Assembly: GCA_018715805.1 (NCBI GenBank) | Contig: DVKX01000044.1 | Location: forward strand, 1 to 34,788 | Direction: 5' to 3' | Source: Candidatus Faecousia intestinigallinarum | GTDB lineage: Bacteria > Bacillota > Clostridia > Oscillospirales > Oscillospiraceae | DNA: 34,788 nt | In this document: positions 15,803-24,471 of the stretch, piece after piece | How the letters are laid out: every line of letters starts with the position of its first letter | How positions within the stretch are numbered: position 1 is the stretch's first letter | Notes under the pieces: model-generated | Told to the model about the DNA's origin: nothing | Databases searched by the model: none | Seen by the model: the letters and a program-made list of their open reading frames with translations, nothing else | Made by a program: the position numbers and the translations under genes

Positions 15803-16930
15803 ATGAATGTGGTCTTTACCTGCGGCGGAACTGCCGGGCATATTAACCCGGCCATCGCCGTGGCAAATATATGGAAAGAGCGGCATCCCCAGGGGAATGT
15901 ACTGTTTATCGGCGGCGACGATATGGAGCAGACCCTGGTGCCCAAAGCGGGCTATGAATTTATTGGGTTTGAAAGCGCAAGCTTCCGCCGGGGGCTGACT
16001 TTCGGCGCCCTGCGGCACAATGTCCGGGCAGCATTTCTCATTGCCAGAGCGGTTCAGAAATGCAAAAAGCTCCTCCGGGATTTTCAGGCGGACGTGGTAG
16101 TGGGTACAGGCGGCTATGCCAGCTTCCCGGCGCTGCAGGCGGCGAAGATGCTGCACATTCCCACCTGCGTCCATGAGAGCAACGCCATGCCAGGGCTTAC
16201 CACCCGTCTGGTAGCGGACTGGGTAGACAGGGTGCTGATCTGTTTCCCGGAAAGCGCGGGGCATTACCGCCACCCGGAAAAAGCGGAGGTGGTAGGTATG
16301 CCGGTACGCCGGGAGTTTATTTATACGGAGAAGGCGGCGGCCAAAAAAGAACTGGGGCTGGACGACCGGCCGCTGGTGGTGTCGGCCTTTGGCAGTCAGG
16401 GCGCCAGAGAAATGAACCTGGCCATAGGAAAGCTGTTTCGCCTGGAACAGGACGGGGGCTTCCCGTTCCAGCATATTCACGCCGTGGGCAGCTTCGGCTG
16501 GGAATGGATGCCGGCATATGTGAAAGAACAGGGCGTGGATCTATCCCAGGCAAAGAGCATCGATATGCGGGAATATGTCTACAACATGCCCACAGTCATG
16601 GCGGCGGCGGATGTGATCATCAGCCGGGCGGGCGCCTCTACCTGCAATGAAATCGCCGCGTCCGGCACGCCCTGTATCCTGATCCCGTCCCCCAATGTGA
16701 CAGATAACCACCAGGAAAAGAATGCTCGTGTGCTGGAACGCGCGGGGGGCGCTGTGGTGATCTTGGAAAAGGATTGCACGCCGCAGCGGCTTTACCAGGA
16801 GCTGCAGGCGCTGCTCTTAGACCCCCGACGCTGTCGGGATATGCGCGCGGCGCTGCAAAATATGTCGGTACCGGATTCCGCAGAGCGAATCTGCGACATT
16901 GTAGACCGGCTGGCAGGCGGAAGAGGCTAA
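15803..16930 (+). CDS. murG: UDP-GlcNAc:lipid I N-acetylglucosaminyltransferase MurG
   Basis: MurG adds GlcNAc to lipid I to form lipid II at the inner face of the membrane. The 375-aa GT-B glycosyltransferase shows CGGTAGHINPAIAVA at its N-terminus, VVGTGGYASFPALQAA, the HESNAMPG block, and in the C-terminal domain ISRAGASTCNEIAASGTPCILIP with DNHQEKNA. ATG 15803 follows AGGAGG; the longer upstream frame runs inside ftsW and was rejected. Confidence 0.96.
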   Translation: MNVVFTCGGTAGHINPAIAVANIWKERHPQGNVLFIGGDDMEQTLVPKAGYEFIGFESASFRRGLTFGALRHNVRAAFLIARAVQKCKKLLRDFQADVVVGTGGYASFPALQAAKMLHIPTCVHESNAMPGLTTRLVADWVDRVLICFPESAGHYRHPEKAEVVGMPVRREFIYTEKAAAKKELGLDDRPLVVSAFGSQGAREMNLAIGKLFRLEQDGGFPFQHIHAVGSFGWEWMPAYVKEQGVDLSQAKSIDMREYVYNMPTVMAAADVIISRAGASTCNEIAASGTPCILIPSPNVTDNHQEKNARVLERAGGAVVILEKDCTPQRLYQELQALLLDPRRCRDMRAALQNMSVPDSAERICDIVDRLAGGRG

Positions 16931-16948
16931 CGCAAAGGAGATATACGC

Positions 16949-18070
16949 ATGGATACAAAAGAGCAGAAGGAGCGCGGAACTGCTCCCCGGAGGGCAGGGA
17001 GCGGAAAACGCTCCACAAATACCGGCGCGCAGCGCGCAGCTTCCAGGGACAGAAGACCCGTGGGCAGCGCGTCTCCAAAAGCTGCGCCAGCGCGGAAGCG
17101 GAGAACACCGCCGAAACGGCAGAATGCCCGCACCCGGGAGCAGGAGCGGAGAAGGCGCGCGCCGGCGCAGCCGGAAAAGCCCCGCCGCTCTATGCCGGAG
17201 GTGGTGTATACCCCCCCGAAGCCCTTTAACCGGAAGCGGCTGCTGCTGCGCCTGACCAGCGTTGTGGCGGTGGTGCTGGCCTTGAGCCTGGGAATGTCCA
17301 TCTTTTTTAAGGTGTCCAATGTAACGGTATCCGGCACGAAAATGTACACGCCATGGGATGTGCGGGAAGCGTCCGGGATTCAGGAGGGAGAAAATCTGAT
17401 TTCCCTAAATAAACTCAAGGCGTATGCCAAGATCCTGGAGGAGCTTCCCTATGTGGAAACGGTGCGCATTGGAATAAAATTGCCGGATACGGTAAATATT
17501 GAGATTACAGAACGGGAAGTTGTCTATGCCGTACGGGACACAAGCGGTTTCTTCTGGCTTATGGCCTCCTCCGGAAAAGTGGTGGAGCAGGTGGAAAGCG
17601 GCGAAGCGGCCAACCATACCCAAATTCTCGGCGTGACCTTGGCTTCCCCGGCGGTGGGGCAGCAGGCGGTGGCGGCCGCCGCAGCGTCCAGTACGCCGGA
17701 TACTACGGATACCACAGAGGAAACGGAGGAGGGGGAGACGGATGCTTCGCTTCCGTCAGATCCTCTTCTCGGCACTGCCGTGCAGCCCAGCGATCAGCTG
17801 GCTGCAGCGCTGAATGTGCTGCAATATCTGGAGGCCAACGCCATTTTGGGGCAGGTAGTCAGCGTGGATGTTACAGAAATGTCTCGAATCGTCCTCTGGT
17901 ATGGCGACCGGTATGAAGTCATTTTAGGAGACAATTCCCGCCTGGATGAGAAGATCAGCAAAATGGCCGCGTTTATCCGCCAGGCCAGCGATTATCAGAC
18001 GGGTACTGTGGATGTAAGCTATACCATTTGGCCGGATCAGCTCGGATTTACGCCTTTTTCGGAGAACTAA
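16949..18070 (+). CDS. ftsQ: Cell division protein FtsQ/DivIB
   Basis: FtsQ/DivIB is a bitopic scaffold of the divisome that binds FtsL and DivIC. The 373-aa product has an unusually long and very basic cytoplasmic tail (about 1-97, Arg/Lys/Ala/Pro-rich), one membrane segment at 98-120, then a POTRA domain (122-190, VSNVTVSGTKMYTPWDVREASGI). A distal beta domain is interrupted by a low-complexity Ala/Thr/Glu-rich stretch at about 237-272. The basic N-terminus might touch membrane or nucleic acid, but that is inference. ATG 16949 follows AAAGGAGATA. It is the last gene of the first dcw transcript. Confidence 0.87.
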   Translation: MDTKEQKERGTAPRRAGSGKRSTNTGAQRAASRDRRPVGSASPKAAPARKRRTPPKRQNARTREQERRRRAPAQPEKPRRSMPEVVYTPPKPFNRKRLLLRLTSVVAVVLALSLGMSIFFKVSNVTVSGTKMYTPWDVREASGIQEGENLISLNKLKAYAKILEELPYVETVRIGIKLPDTVNIEITEREVVYAVRDTSGFFWLMASSGKVVEQVESGEAANHTQILGVTLASPAVGQQAVAAAAASSTPDTTDTTEETEEGETDASLPSDPLLGTAVQPSDQLAAALNVLQYLEANAILGQVVSVDVTEMSRIVLWYGDRYEVILGDNSRLDEKISKMAAFIRQASDYQTGTVDVSYTIWPDQLGFTPFSEN

Positions 18071-18113
18071 GGGTTGTTATGTAAATTTTTTTCGACAAAC
18101 TACAGAATTTCTA

Positions 18114-18142
18114 TTGACCAAATGAAAATTTCACGTTAGAAT
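18114..18142 (+). promoter_or_regulatory. SigA-type promoter of ftsZ
   Basis: TTGACC (18114-18119) and TAGAAT (18137-18142) are spaced 17 bp, in an AT-rich 144-bp gap after ftsQ. The leader contains a near-palindrome TTGCTTC-C-GAAGCAA at 18164-18178, of unknown role. Confidence 0.8.
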
Positions 18143-18214
18143 AGAAAAGTACAAATTGTGAGGTTGCTTCCGAAGCAAATACGGCTCGAAGACGATACAT
18201 AGGAGGAAAGTAAT

Positions 18215-19267
18215 ATGGCTGAAGCATTCCAGGATCGTGTTGTAAAGATCAAAGTGATTGGTGTCGGCGGCGCCGGCAACAATGTCATTAACCGGATGAT
18301 CGAGTCCGGCGTGGGCGGCGTGGATTTCATCGTCGTGAACACGGATAAGCAGGACTTGAACAAGTCCATTTGTAAAAACAAGATTCAGATCGGCGAGAAG
18401 CTCACCGGCGGCATGGGCGCTGGCTCCAAGCCGGATATCGGACGCAAGTCTGCCGAGGAGAGCCGCGGTCAGCTGGCTAAGGTGCTGGAGGGTACGGACA
18501 TGGTATTCATTACCGCCGGTATGGGCGGCGGTACCGGAACCGGAGCGGCGCCTATTGTGGCGGATCTGGCGCGGGAAGCGGGCATCCTCACGGTAGGCGT
18601 GGTGACCAAGCCCTTTAAGTTTGAGGGCGCAAACCGGATGCGTCAGGCCGACCAGGGCATTGCCGACCTTTCTGAGAAGGTAGACTCCTTGATTATCATT
18701 CCCAACGACCGGCTGAAGTACGTCACCGACCAGAAGATTACCTTTGCCAACGCCTTCGGCATTGCCGATGATGTGCTGAAGCAGGCGGTGACCTCCATCT
18801 CCGAGCTGGTGGGTTATTCCGAGCAGGTTATCATCAACCTGGACTTCGCGGACGTTTCTGCGGTTATGCGGGATGCCGGCCGCGCGCATATGGGCGTGGG
18901 TGTGGCTTCCGGCCGGGACAAGGCGGAGCAGGCCGCGCAGGCGGCTGTGTCCAGCCCCCTGCTGGAGACTTCCATTGACGGCGCTACCGGCGTACTGGTG
19001 AATGTTACCGGCTCTGCGGAGCTGACCCTGGATGATGTGGAAAACGCTGCCGGTATTGTGCAGCAGGCGGCCAACCCAGACGCCAATATCATTTTTGGCG
19101 CCACATCTTCCGATGCTTATCAGGATGAGATGCGGGTCACTGTGATCGCTACCGGATTCGACCAGAGCGGCACTGCGGCGAAGGATACGGAAGAGCCGAA
19201 GGCCGAGGAACCCGCCAAGGGCGACATCAGCGATATTGACGAGATCTTCAAGATATTCAACCGCTAA
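18215..19267 (+). CDS. ftsZ: Cell division protein FtsZ
   Basis: FtsZ is the tubulin-like GTPase that forms the Z ring. The 350-aa product has [16 protein letters not shown], the tubulin signature [20 protein letters not shown], and the T7 loop with NLDFADV, all conserved. It is shorter than the 380-400 aa typical of Firmicutes because the linker is only about 24 residues, and the tail ends [11 protein letters not shown], lacking the usual DIPxFLRxR signature. ATG 18215 follows AGGAGGAAAG. It has its own promoter and is followed by a terminator, so it is separately transcribed at least in part. ftsA is not adjacent. Confidence 0.97.
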   Translation: MAEAFQDRVVKIKVIGVGGAGNNVINRMIESGVGGVDFIVVNTDKQDLNKSICKNKIQIGEKLTGGMGAGSKPDIGRKSAEESRGQLAKVLEGTDMVFITAGMGGGTGTGAAPIVADLAREAGILTVGVVTKPFKFEGANRMRQADQGIADLSEKVDSLIIIPNDRLKYVTDQKITFANAFGIADDVLKQAVTSISELVGYSEQVIINLDFADVSAVMRDAGRAHMGVGVASGRDKAEQAAQAAVSSPLLETSIDGATGVLVNVTGSAELTLDDVENAAGIVQQAANPDANIIFGATSSDAYQDEMRVTVIATGFDQSGTAAKDTEEPKAEEPAKGDISDIDEIFKIFNR

Positions 19268-19276
19268 CACGCCATC

Positions 19277-19308
19277 ACCATCCCGGACTAGCGTCCGGGA
19301 TGGTTTTT
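19277..19308 (+). terminator. Terminator of ftsZ
   Basis: A perfect 12-bp stem (19277-19288 with 19293-19304) has a 4-nt loop and ends in T5. It closes the division cluster. Confidence 0.93.
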
Positions 19309-19326
19309 ACCTGGAGGGGGGAAGCT

Positions 19327-20076
19327 ATGGACGCGTATCATGCCCTGGCCGACAGCTATGACCGGCTTACAAATGATGTGGACTACGCCGCCACAGTGGA
19401 ATTCTATAGCGCAATCCTGGCAAGGGAGGGACTGCGTCCCCGCACTGCTGTGGATTTGGCCTGCGGTACCGGCTCGGTGGCCATTCTTTTGGCGCAGCGG
19501 GGGCTGCGGGTCATCGGTGTGGATATTTCCGAGGAAATGCTTACCCAGGCGCAGAGGAAGAGCCAGGGGGTGGAGAACGCCCCTTTTTTTGTGCGGCAGA
19601 GTCTTTCAGCGCTGCGTTTGCCCCGGGGGGTGGACTTGGCGGTCTGCGCGCTGGACAGCTTGGACTATATCCTGGATCCGAAGGACTGCCAAGAGGCGAT
19701 CCGTCGGGTATATCAGGCGCTGAATCCCGGTGGATGCTTTATTTTTGATGTGAACACCCCAGAGAAGCTTCGCAGTATGGACGGCCAGGTGTTCCTGGAT
19801 GAAGATGAGGACGTCTATTGCGTCTGGCGGGGAGAATTTGACGAAAGCAGTAATATTTGCTCTTACGGCATGGACATTTTTCAGCGGGAGGGAACGCGGT
19901 GGCGCCGCTCCTTTGAGGAGCATCAGGAGTACGCCTATTCCCAGTCCCAGCTCACCGGCTACCTCCGTCAGGCAGGATTTACAGGCATCGCGGTGTATGG
20001 CGACCGGGAACTGCGGCCTCCGGCAGCCAGGGAGCAGCGTATCTATTTCAAGGCAAGAAAGGGAAGAATCCTATGA
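19327..20076 (+). CDS. Class I SAM-dependent methyltransferase
   Basis: A 249-aa predicted methyltransferase of unknown substrate. Motif I is VDLACGTGSVAILLAQRG with GVDISEEML following (about residues 48-75); motif IV-like DLAVCALDSLDYI and the post-motif YQALNPGGCFIFDVNT are typical of the family. ATG 19327 follows GGAGGGGGGAAG. It overlaps hslO by 4 bp (ATGA), so the two are translationally coupled. Methyltransferases of this type often act on small molecules or rRNA/tRNA, but nothing here tells which. Confidence 0.88.
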   Translation: MDAYHALADSYDRLTNDVDYAATVEFYSAILAREGLRPRTAVDLACGTGSVAILLAQRGLRVIGVDISEEMLTQAQRKSQGVENAPFFVRQSLSALRLPRGVDLAVCALDSLDYILDPKDCQEAIRRVYQALNPGGCFIFDVNTPEKLRSMDGQVFLDEDEDVYCVWRGEFDESSNICSYGMDIFQREGTRWRRSFEEHQEYAYSQSQLTGYLRQAGFTGIAVYGDRELRPPAAREQRIYFKARKGRIL

Positions 20077-20951
20077 GCGATTATCTGGTGCGGGGCATGA
20101 GCATGGACGGCTTCGTAAAATGCATGGCCATCCGTTCTACAGAGTTGGTGCGCCGCGGGGCGCAGATCCAAGGCACAACACCCAATGCTACGGCTGCCTT
20201 TGGCCGGGCATTGACGGCGGCCTCCATGATGGGCAATATGCAGAAAGTGGAGAACGGCTCCATGACCCTGCAGATCAAAGGCGGCGGCCCCGTCGGTTCC
20301 ATCGTCTGCGTGTCCGACGCGGTGGGCAATGTCCGGGGGTATGTTGTTGAACCGAAGGTGCCACTGGTGGAAAAATATCCGGGGAAGCTGGACGTGGGGG
20401 CAACCGTAGGTACGGAGGGGACGCTTACCGTTATCCGGGATTTGCAGATGAAAGAACCTTATGTGGGGACGGTTCCCCTGGTATCCGGGGAGATCGGCGA
20501 TGATGTTACCGCTTATTTTGCCCACAGCGAGCAGACGCCAACGGCCTGCGCCCTGGGCGTTCTGGTGGATCGGGATCAGAGCGTGAAGGTGGCGGGAGGA
20601 TACCTGATTCAGCTGCTCCCCGGCGCGCCGGAGGAAGTGATCGCGAAGGTGGAGGCAGGTATTCAGCGCGCCGGAGCGGTAACGCCGATGCTGGAGCGCG
20701 GCATGACCCCAGAGGAGATACTGGGGGAAGTGTGCGGCGCTCTGGGCGTGGTGTTTCTGGAAACCCAGGAGGTGGCGTATCGGTGCTATTGCTCCCGGGA
20801 GCGGGTCAGCGCCGCTTTGCTGAGCCTGGGCAGAAAAGAACTGGAGGAGATCGCTGCGGAGGGGAAAACCTTTCCTGTGGAGTGCCAGTTCTGCGACACG
20901 GTGTATTCCTTTACGCCCGGGGATATTCAGGGGCTGCTGGAGAAAGCCTGA
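20073..20951 (+). CDS. hslO: Redox-regulated Hsp33 chaperonin
   Basis: Hsp33 is a holdase activated by oxidation of a zinc-binding Cys site. The 292-aa product has the N-terminal domain with TPNATAAFGRALTAASMMGNM, a central region with GYLIQLLPGAPEE, and the C-terminal zinc-binding CYC...CQFC motif that controls activity. Length and start match the family. It overlaps the upstream methyltransferase, implying joint expression. Confidence 0.96.
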   Translation: MSDYLVRGMSMDGFVKCMAIRSTELVRRGAQIQGTTPNATAAFGRALTAASMMGNMQKVENGSMTLQIKGGGPVGSIVCVSDAVGNVRGYVVEPKVPLVEKYPGKLDVGATVGTEGTLTVIRDLQMKEPYVGTVPLVSGEIGDDVTAYFAHSEQTPTACALGVLVDRDQSVKVAGGYLIQLLPGAPEEVIAKVEAGIQRAGAVTPMLERGMTPEEILGEVCGALGVVFLETQEVAYRCYCSRERVSAALLSLGRKELEEIAAEGKTFPVECQFCDTVYSFTPGDIQGLLEKA

Positions 20952-20961
20952 AAGCATCCGG

Positions 20962-20990
20962 TAGACATTTTTGCGAAAATATGCTATATT
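20962..20990 (+). promoter_or_regulatory. SigA-type promoter of pepD
   Basis: TAGACA (20962-20967) and TATATT (20985-20990) are spaced 17 bp. The short leader is 20-30 bp. Confidence 0.65.
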
Positions 20991-21022
20991 AAAAAAGCTA
21001 TTTTTCGTTAAGGAGTGAACCT

Positions 21023-22465
21023 ATGGAAGCAGTTAAGCTGGCAGGGCTGAAGCCCGCCAAGGTATTTGCCTATTTTGAAAAACTCTGTTCCATCCCCCAC
21101 GGCTCCGGGAATATCCGCGCTATCAGCGATTATCTGGTGTCCTTTGCCCGGGAGCATCATATCCGCTGTGTGCAGGATAAAGCAGGGGATGTGATTTTCT
21201 ATAAGCCGGGCAGTGCCGGATATGAGAACCATCCCCCGGTGATTTTGCAGGGGCATATGGATATGGTGTGTGAAAAAGAGCCGGATTGCCCCCTGGATAT
21301 GGCGGTGGACGGCCTGGATGTGACCCATGACGGGGAGTTCGTATTTGCCCGGGGGACGACCCTGGGCGGCGACGATGGTATTGCTGTGGCCTATGCAATG
21401 GCGCTGCTCACGGACGATACCATTGCCCATCCGCCCCTGGAGGTGCTTATCACCGTGGACGAGGAAACGGGGATGACCGGCGCTAAGGAAGCGGATTTGT
21501 CTTTGCTCCAGGGTACGCGGCTCATCAACCTGGATTCTGAGGATGAGGGCGTATTCACGGTGGCCTGTGCAGGCGGCGCTACGGTGGTGATCTCCCTGCC
21601 GGCTCCCCGGCGAGCGGTGTACGGCCCGTGTATTCGCCTGACGGTGGAGGGACTTCGCAGCGGCCACTCCGGTGTGGAGATCGGTCAGAAACGCGCCAAC
21701 GCCAACAAGGTGATGGGAGAGTTTCTGGGACGGGTGCAGAAGCTGATGCCCCTATGTCTGACTGCCATCTCCGGCGGTACAAAGACCAATGTGATCACTG
21801 GCAGCTGCGAGGCTACCCTGGTGGCTATGGGCATCCGCCTGGAGCGGATTAACGATGTGGCGCGGGAATTGCAGGAGGAAGTGCGTCGGGAATATGACGA
21901 GCCAAATGCCATTGTCCGGGCGGACGATGTGGACGCCCTGGGAGGAAACGCCATGTCCACGCAGGATACGGCCAAGGTCATCGCCCTGATGTGCGCCGCC
22001 CCCAACGGCGTACAGGCCATGAGTCAGGAGATGCCTGGCCTGGTGCAGACCAGCCTGAACATGGGCGTAGTGCGCATGGGAGAAACAGTGGATATCGCCA
22101 TCTCCATCCGAAGCAGTGTGAACGAGGAAAAGCTGGCGCTGGTGCGCCGTCTTGAGGATTTGACGGCATTCCATGGGGGAACCTGTACCCTGGCAGGGCA
22201 ATATCCTGCATGGGAGTATCTGCCGGACTCTCCCCTGCGGGCAACCATGGTGAAGACCTATACCGATCTCTATGGGAAGGCGCCGGAGGTGGTGGCGATC
22301 CATGCAGGCCTGGAGTGCGGCCTGTTCAAAGACCGGCGGCCGGAGCTGGACTGCGTTTCCATCGGCCCTCAGATGCACGACATTCACACCAGCCGGGAGC
22401 GGCTGGATATCGCTTCTGTGCAGCGCACTTGGGAGTTTTTGCTGGCGGTGCTGAAAGCGCTGTAA
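21023..22465 (+). CDS. pepD: Aminoacyl-histidine dipeptidase PepD (M20 family)
   Basis: PepD hydrolyses Xaa-His and other dipeptides in the cytoplasm. The 480-aa metallopeptidase has the M20 motifs QGHMDMVCEK (first metal ligand), GGDDGIAVAYAMALL (second) and DEETGMTGAKE (catalytic Glu and ligand). It also has the lid-domain SGHSGVEIGQKRANA and the C-terminal AIHAGLECGLFKDRRPELDCVSIGPQMHDIHT. ATG 21023 follows AAGGAGTG. No close functional partner is adjacent. Confidence 0.94.
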   Translation: MEAVKLAGLKPAKVFAYFEKLCSIPHGSGNIRAISDYLVSFAREHHIRCVQDKAGDVIFYKPGSAGYENHPPVILQGHMDMVCEKEPDCPLDMAVDGLDVTHDGEFVFARGTTLGGDDGIAVAYAMALLTDDTIAHPPLEVLITVDEETGMTGAKEADLSLLQGTRLINLDSEDEGVFTVACAGGATVVISLPAPRRAVYGPCIRLTVEGLRSGHSGVEIGQKRANANKVMGEFLGRVQKLMPLCLTAISGGTKTNVITGSCEATLVAMGIRLERINDVARELQEEVRREYDEPNAIVRADDVDALGGNAMSTQDTAKVIALMCAAPNGVQAMSQEMPGLVQTSLNMGVVRMGETVDIAISIRSSVNEEKLALVRRLEDLTAFHGGTCTLAGQYPAWEYLPDSPLRATMVKTYTDLYGKAPEVVAIHAGLECGLFKDRRPELDCVSIGPQMHDIHTSRERLDIASVQRTWEFLLAVLKAL

Positions 22466-22513
22466 TCAAAGAAGCATCCCCGTCCCAGGAAACCAGCACA
22501 CGGTAAAATACTA

Positions 22514-22549
22514 CCCCCCTGCCGCAGGAGAGTAACTGCGTCAGGGGGG
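22514..22549 (+). terminator. Probable terminator after pepD
   Basis: CCCCCCTG pairs with CAGGGGGG (22514-22521/22542-22549) and CGCAG pairs with CTGCG, around an 8-nt loop. No long T run follows, so termination efficiency is uncertain. Confidence 0.55.
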
Positions 22550-22813
22550 ATTGCTATGTCGTCAAAGGCGATCAGAAGGAATAGAGGCGCAAAACTTTTG
22601 AAGTAAAAAGACCTTAAAGCGCTTTTTCTCCCGCGTACCTATTTTGTTATGGATCAGCGAGGCTCCATAGTTTTTGCTGATTTTGCTTTAGCAGATCATA
22701 GGAGCCATGTTCTGTCCTGCCATGCCTTATTCGTTTTTTCTTCTGAGCGTTTGAATCCCAAAGATTTCGGGGCTGTGATACGTTCTGCTGCCGTAGCGGC
22801 GGCAGATTGGCGT
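22550..22813. other. Gene-free region between pepD terminator and the DUF2284 gene
   Basis: I see no convincing gene in this stretch. It holds a 6-bp hairpin at 22788-22805 (CTGCCG/CGGCAG, no T run) just past the DUF2284 stop and a loose GGCTCC/GGAGCC pairing around 22670-22705. A long frame on the plus strand begins here but is a shadow of the minus-strand genes. Confidence 0.5.
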
Positions 22814-23353
22814 TTAGTCGAAGACGTACATCCCGAAAAATGCCAGCAGGCCGGCGCCGCAGTCGTATTCCATGCCGCATTTCTCCGTCAGTTTGCTGAC
22901 AAAAATACAGTAAGCGGACATGCAAGAGTATTGCAGCTTGGGGAAGCGGCAGGGAAGCCCCTCTTTCCGCGCGCAGGGGGTGCAGAGGGCGCAGCCGCTG
23001 GCGCCCACGATGATGCCGTCCAGCCCTTGACGGCGCAGCCGCTCCACCAGCCGGAGGGTGGAGGCGTTGTGCTGCCCCTTTGCCTGCTTGATGGCGGCAC
23101 TGTCGCTGTAATTGTCAATGTCCCAGATGGTTTGCAGCACCAGCGCCTTTTTATGGGCGGTAATGCGGGCTTTCATCTCCTCCGGCGTACCGCAGTCCGG
23201 CGGGCAGGAATGGTTCACCCCATACTGCCCGCAGAGGTTTTCCGCGCAGTAGGGGCGGAACATGGGATCAAATGGAATCTCGCTGGTATCCACTACAGCG
23301 GCGGCGGAGAAGCCCTCCTCTGCCGCCAGTGCGATCAAATCTGTTTCTGTCAT
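22814..23353 (-). CDS. DUF2284 predicted metal-binding protein
   Basis: A 179-aa protein of the DUF2284 family, whose function is not established. Twelve cysteines fall in three groups: C36, C41, C50, C54 (CPPDC); C121, C124, C127, C135 (a ferredoxin-like CxxCxxC spacing, GCALCTPCARKEGLPC); and C144, C149, C159, C165. Iron-sulfur or zinc binding is therefore likely. It starts 6 bp after ychF in the same minus-strand operon, with a weak ribosome-binding site, suggesting coupling. A link to the Fe-S serine dehydratase upstream is possible but unproven. Confidence 0.82.
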   Translation of the reverse strand: MTETDLIALAAEEGFSAAAVVDTSEIPFDPMFRPYCAENLCGQYGVNHSCPPDCGTPEEMKARITAHKKALVLQTIWDIDNYSDSAAIKQAKGQHNASTLRLVERLRRQGLDGIIVGASGCALCTPCARKEGLPCRFPKLQYSCMSAYCIFVSKLTEKCGMEYDCGAGLLAFFGMYVFD

Positions 23354-23359
23354 AGGCGC

Positions 23360-24457
23360 TCACACGTTGAAGAGGAAGTTGACGATGTCTCCGTCCTTCA
23401 TCACATATTCCTTGCCCTCGCTGCGTACCAGCCCCTTGCTCTTGGCGTTTACCAGGGTGCCGCAGGCCTTCATATCCTCAAAAGCAATTACCTCCGCCCG
23501 GATAAAGCCTCTCTCGAAGTCGGTATGGATCTTTCCGGCGGCCTGAGGGGCTTTGGTGCCGTTTTTGATGGTCCAGGCGCGGCATTCGTCGCTGCCGGCG
23601 GTGAGGAAAGAGATAAGACCCAGCAGTGCATAGCTGCTGCGGATCAGCTTATCCAGGCCGGACTCTGCCAGACCCAGTTCCTCCATAAACATGGCTTTTT
23701 CCTCGGGATCGTCCAATTCCGCAATGTCTGCCTCCAGCTTGGCGCAGATGGGGATTACCTGGCTGCCCTCGCTATCTGCCAGACGCTTTACCTGATCGTA
23801 GTATTGACTCTCCTCCGGATTGTTCACCTGATCCTCGGACATATTGGCCACATAGATGGTCTTTTTCAGGGTCAGCAGATCGGAAGTGGCGATGAGCGCC
23901 ATATCGTCCGCATCTCCCTCAAAGGTACGTGCCAGCTTTCCCTGATTCAGGTGAGCCAGCAGCGCGGAGAACAGCTGCGCTTCCCGTACAAAGCGCTTGT
24001 CGCCGCCCTTAGCGGCTTTTTGGCACTTGTCAATGCGCCGCTCCACCATCTCGATATCGGCCATCACCAGTTCCAGGTTGATAATATCAATGTCCCGCAG
24101 GGGGTCGGTGCTGCCCTCCACATGGGTCACATCCCCATTGTCGAAGCAGCGCACCACATGAACAATGGCATCGGTGGTGCGGATGTTGGAGAGAAATTTG
24201 TTGCCCAGCCCCTCGCCTTTGGAAGCGCCCTTTACCAATCCCGCGATGTCCACAAATTCCACCACCGCCGGGGTGGTTTTCTTGGGCTTGTACAGCTGAG
24301 AGAGCCAATCCAATCGGACGTCTGGAACGCTCACCACGCCCACATTGGGGTCAATGGTGCAGAAAGCGTAGTTGTCTGCCGGGACGCCGGCATTAGTAAT
24401 GGCGTTAAACAAGGTGGACTTTCCCACGTTGGGAAGTCCCACGATTCCTAACTTCAT
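23360..24457 (-). CDS. ychF: Redox/stress-linked ATPase-GTPase YchF (OLA1 type)
   Basis: YchF is a universally conserved Obg-related P-loop ATPase/GTPase that binds ribosomes. The 365-aa product has [15 protein letters not shown] (G1), the switch region [20 protein letters not shown] (G3), a long helical insertion domain, the NMSED G4-position variant (NKxD replaced) and a C-terminal TGS domain. The loss of NKxD is the known basis for ATP rather than GTP preference. ATG 24457 follows GAGGAG. It lies 14 bp downstream of the serine dehydratase gene. Confidence 0.96.
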   Translation of the reverse strand: MKLGIVGLPNVGKSTLFNAITNAGVPADNYAFCTIDPNVGVVSVPDVRLDWLSQLYKPKKTTPAVVEFVDIAGLVKGASKGEGLGNKFLSNIRTTDAIVHVVRCFDNGDVTHVEGSTDPLRDIDIINLELVMADIEMVERRIDKCQKAAKGGDKRFVREAQLFSALLAHLNQGKLARTFEGDADDMALIATSDLLTLKKTIYVANMSEDQVNNPEESQYYDQVKRLADSEGSQVIPICAKLEADIAELDDPEEKAMFMEELGLAESGLDKLIRSSYALLGLISFLTAGSDECRAWTIKNGTKAPQAAGKIHTDFERGFIRAEVIAFEDMKACGTLVNAKSKGLVRSEGKEYVMKDGDIVNFLFNV

Positions 24458-24471
24458 GAATCACATTCTCC

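Noticed and set aside
18131..19270. A 379-aa minus-strand frame over ftsZ
   Set aside because: It mirrors ftsZ exactly and lacks any family pattern.
22649..24451. A 600-aa open frame on the plus strand
   Set aside because: It is antisense to ychF and the DUF2284 gene, both of which have clear family motifs. It contains no recognisable domain and results from third-position bias in G+C-rich coding DNA.
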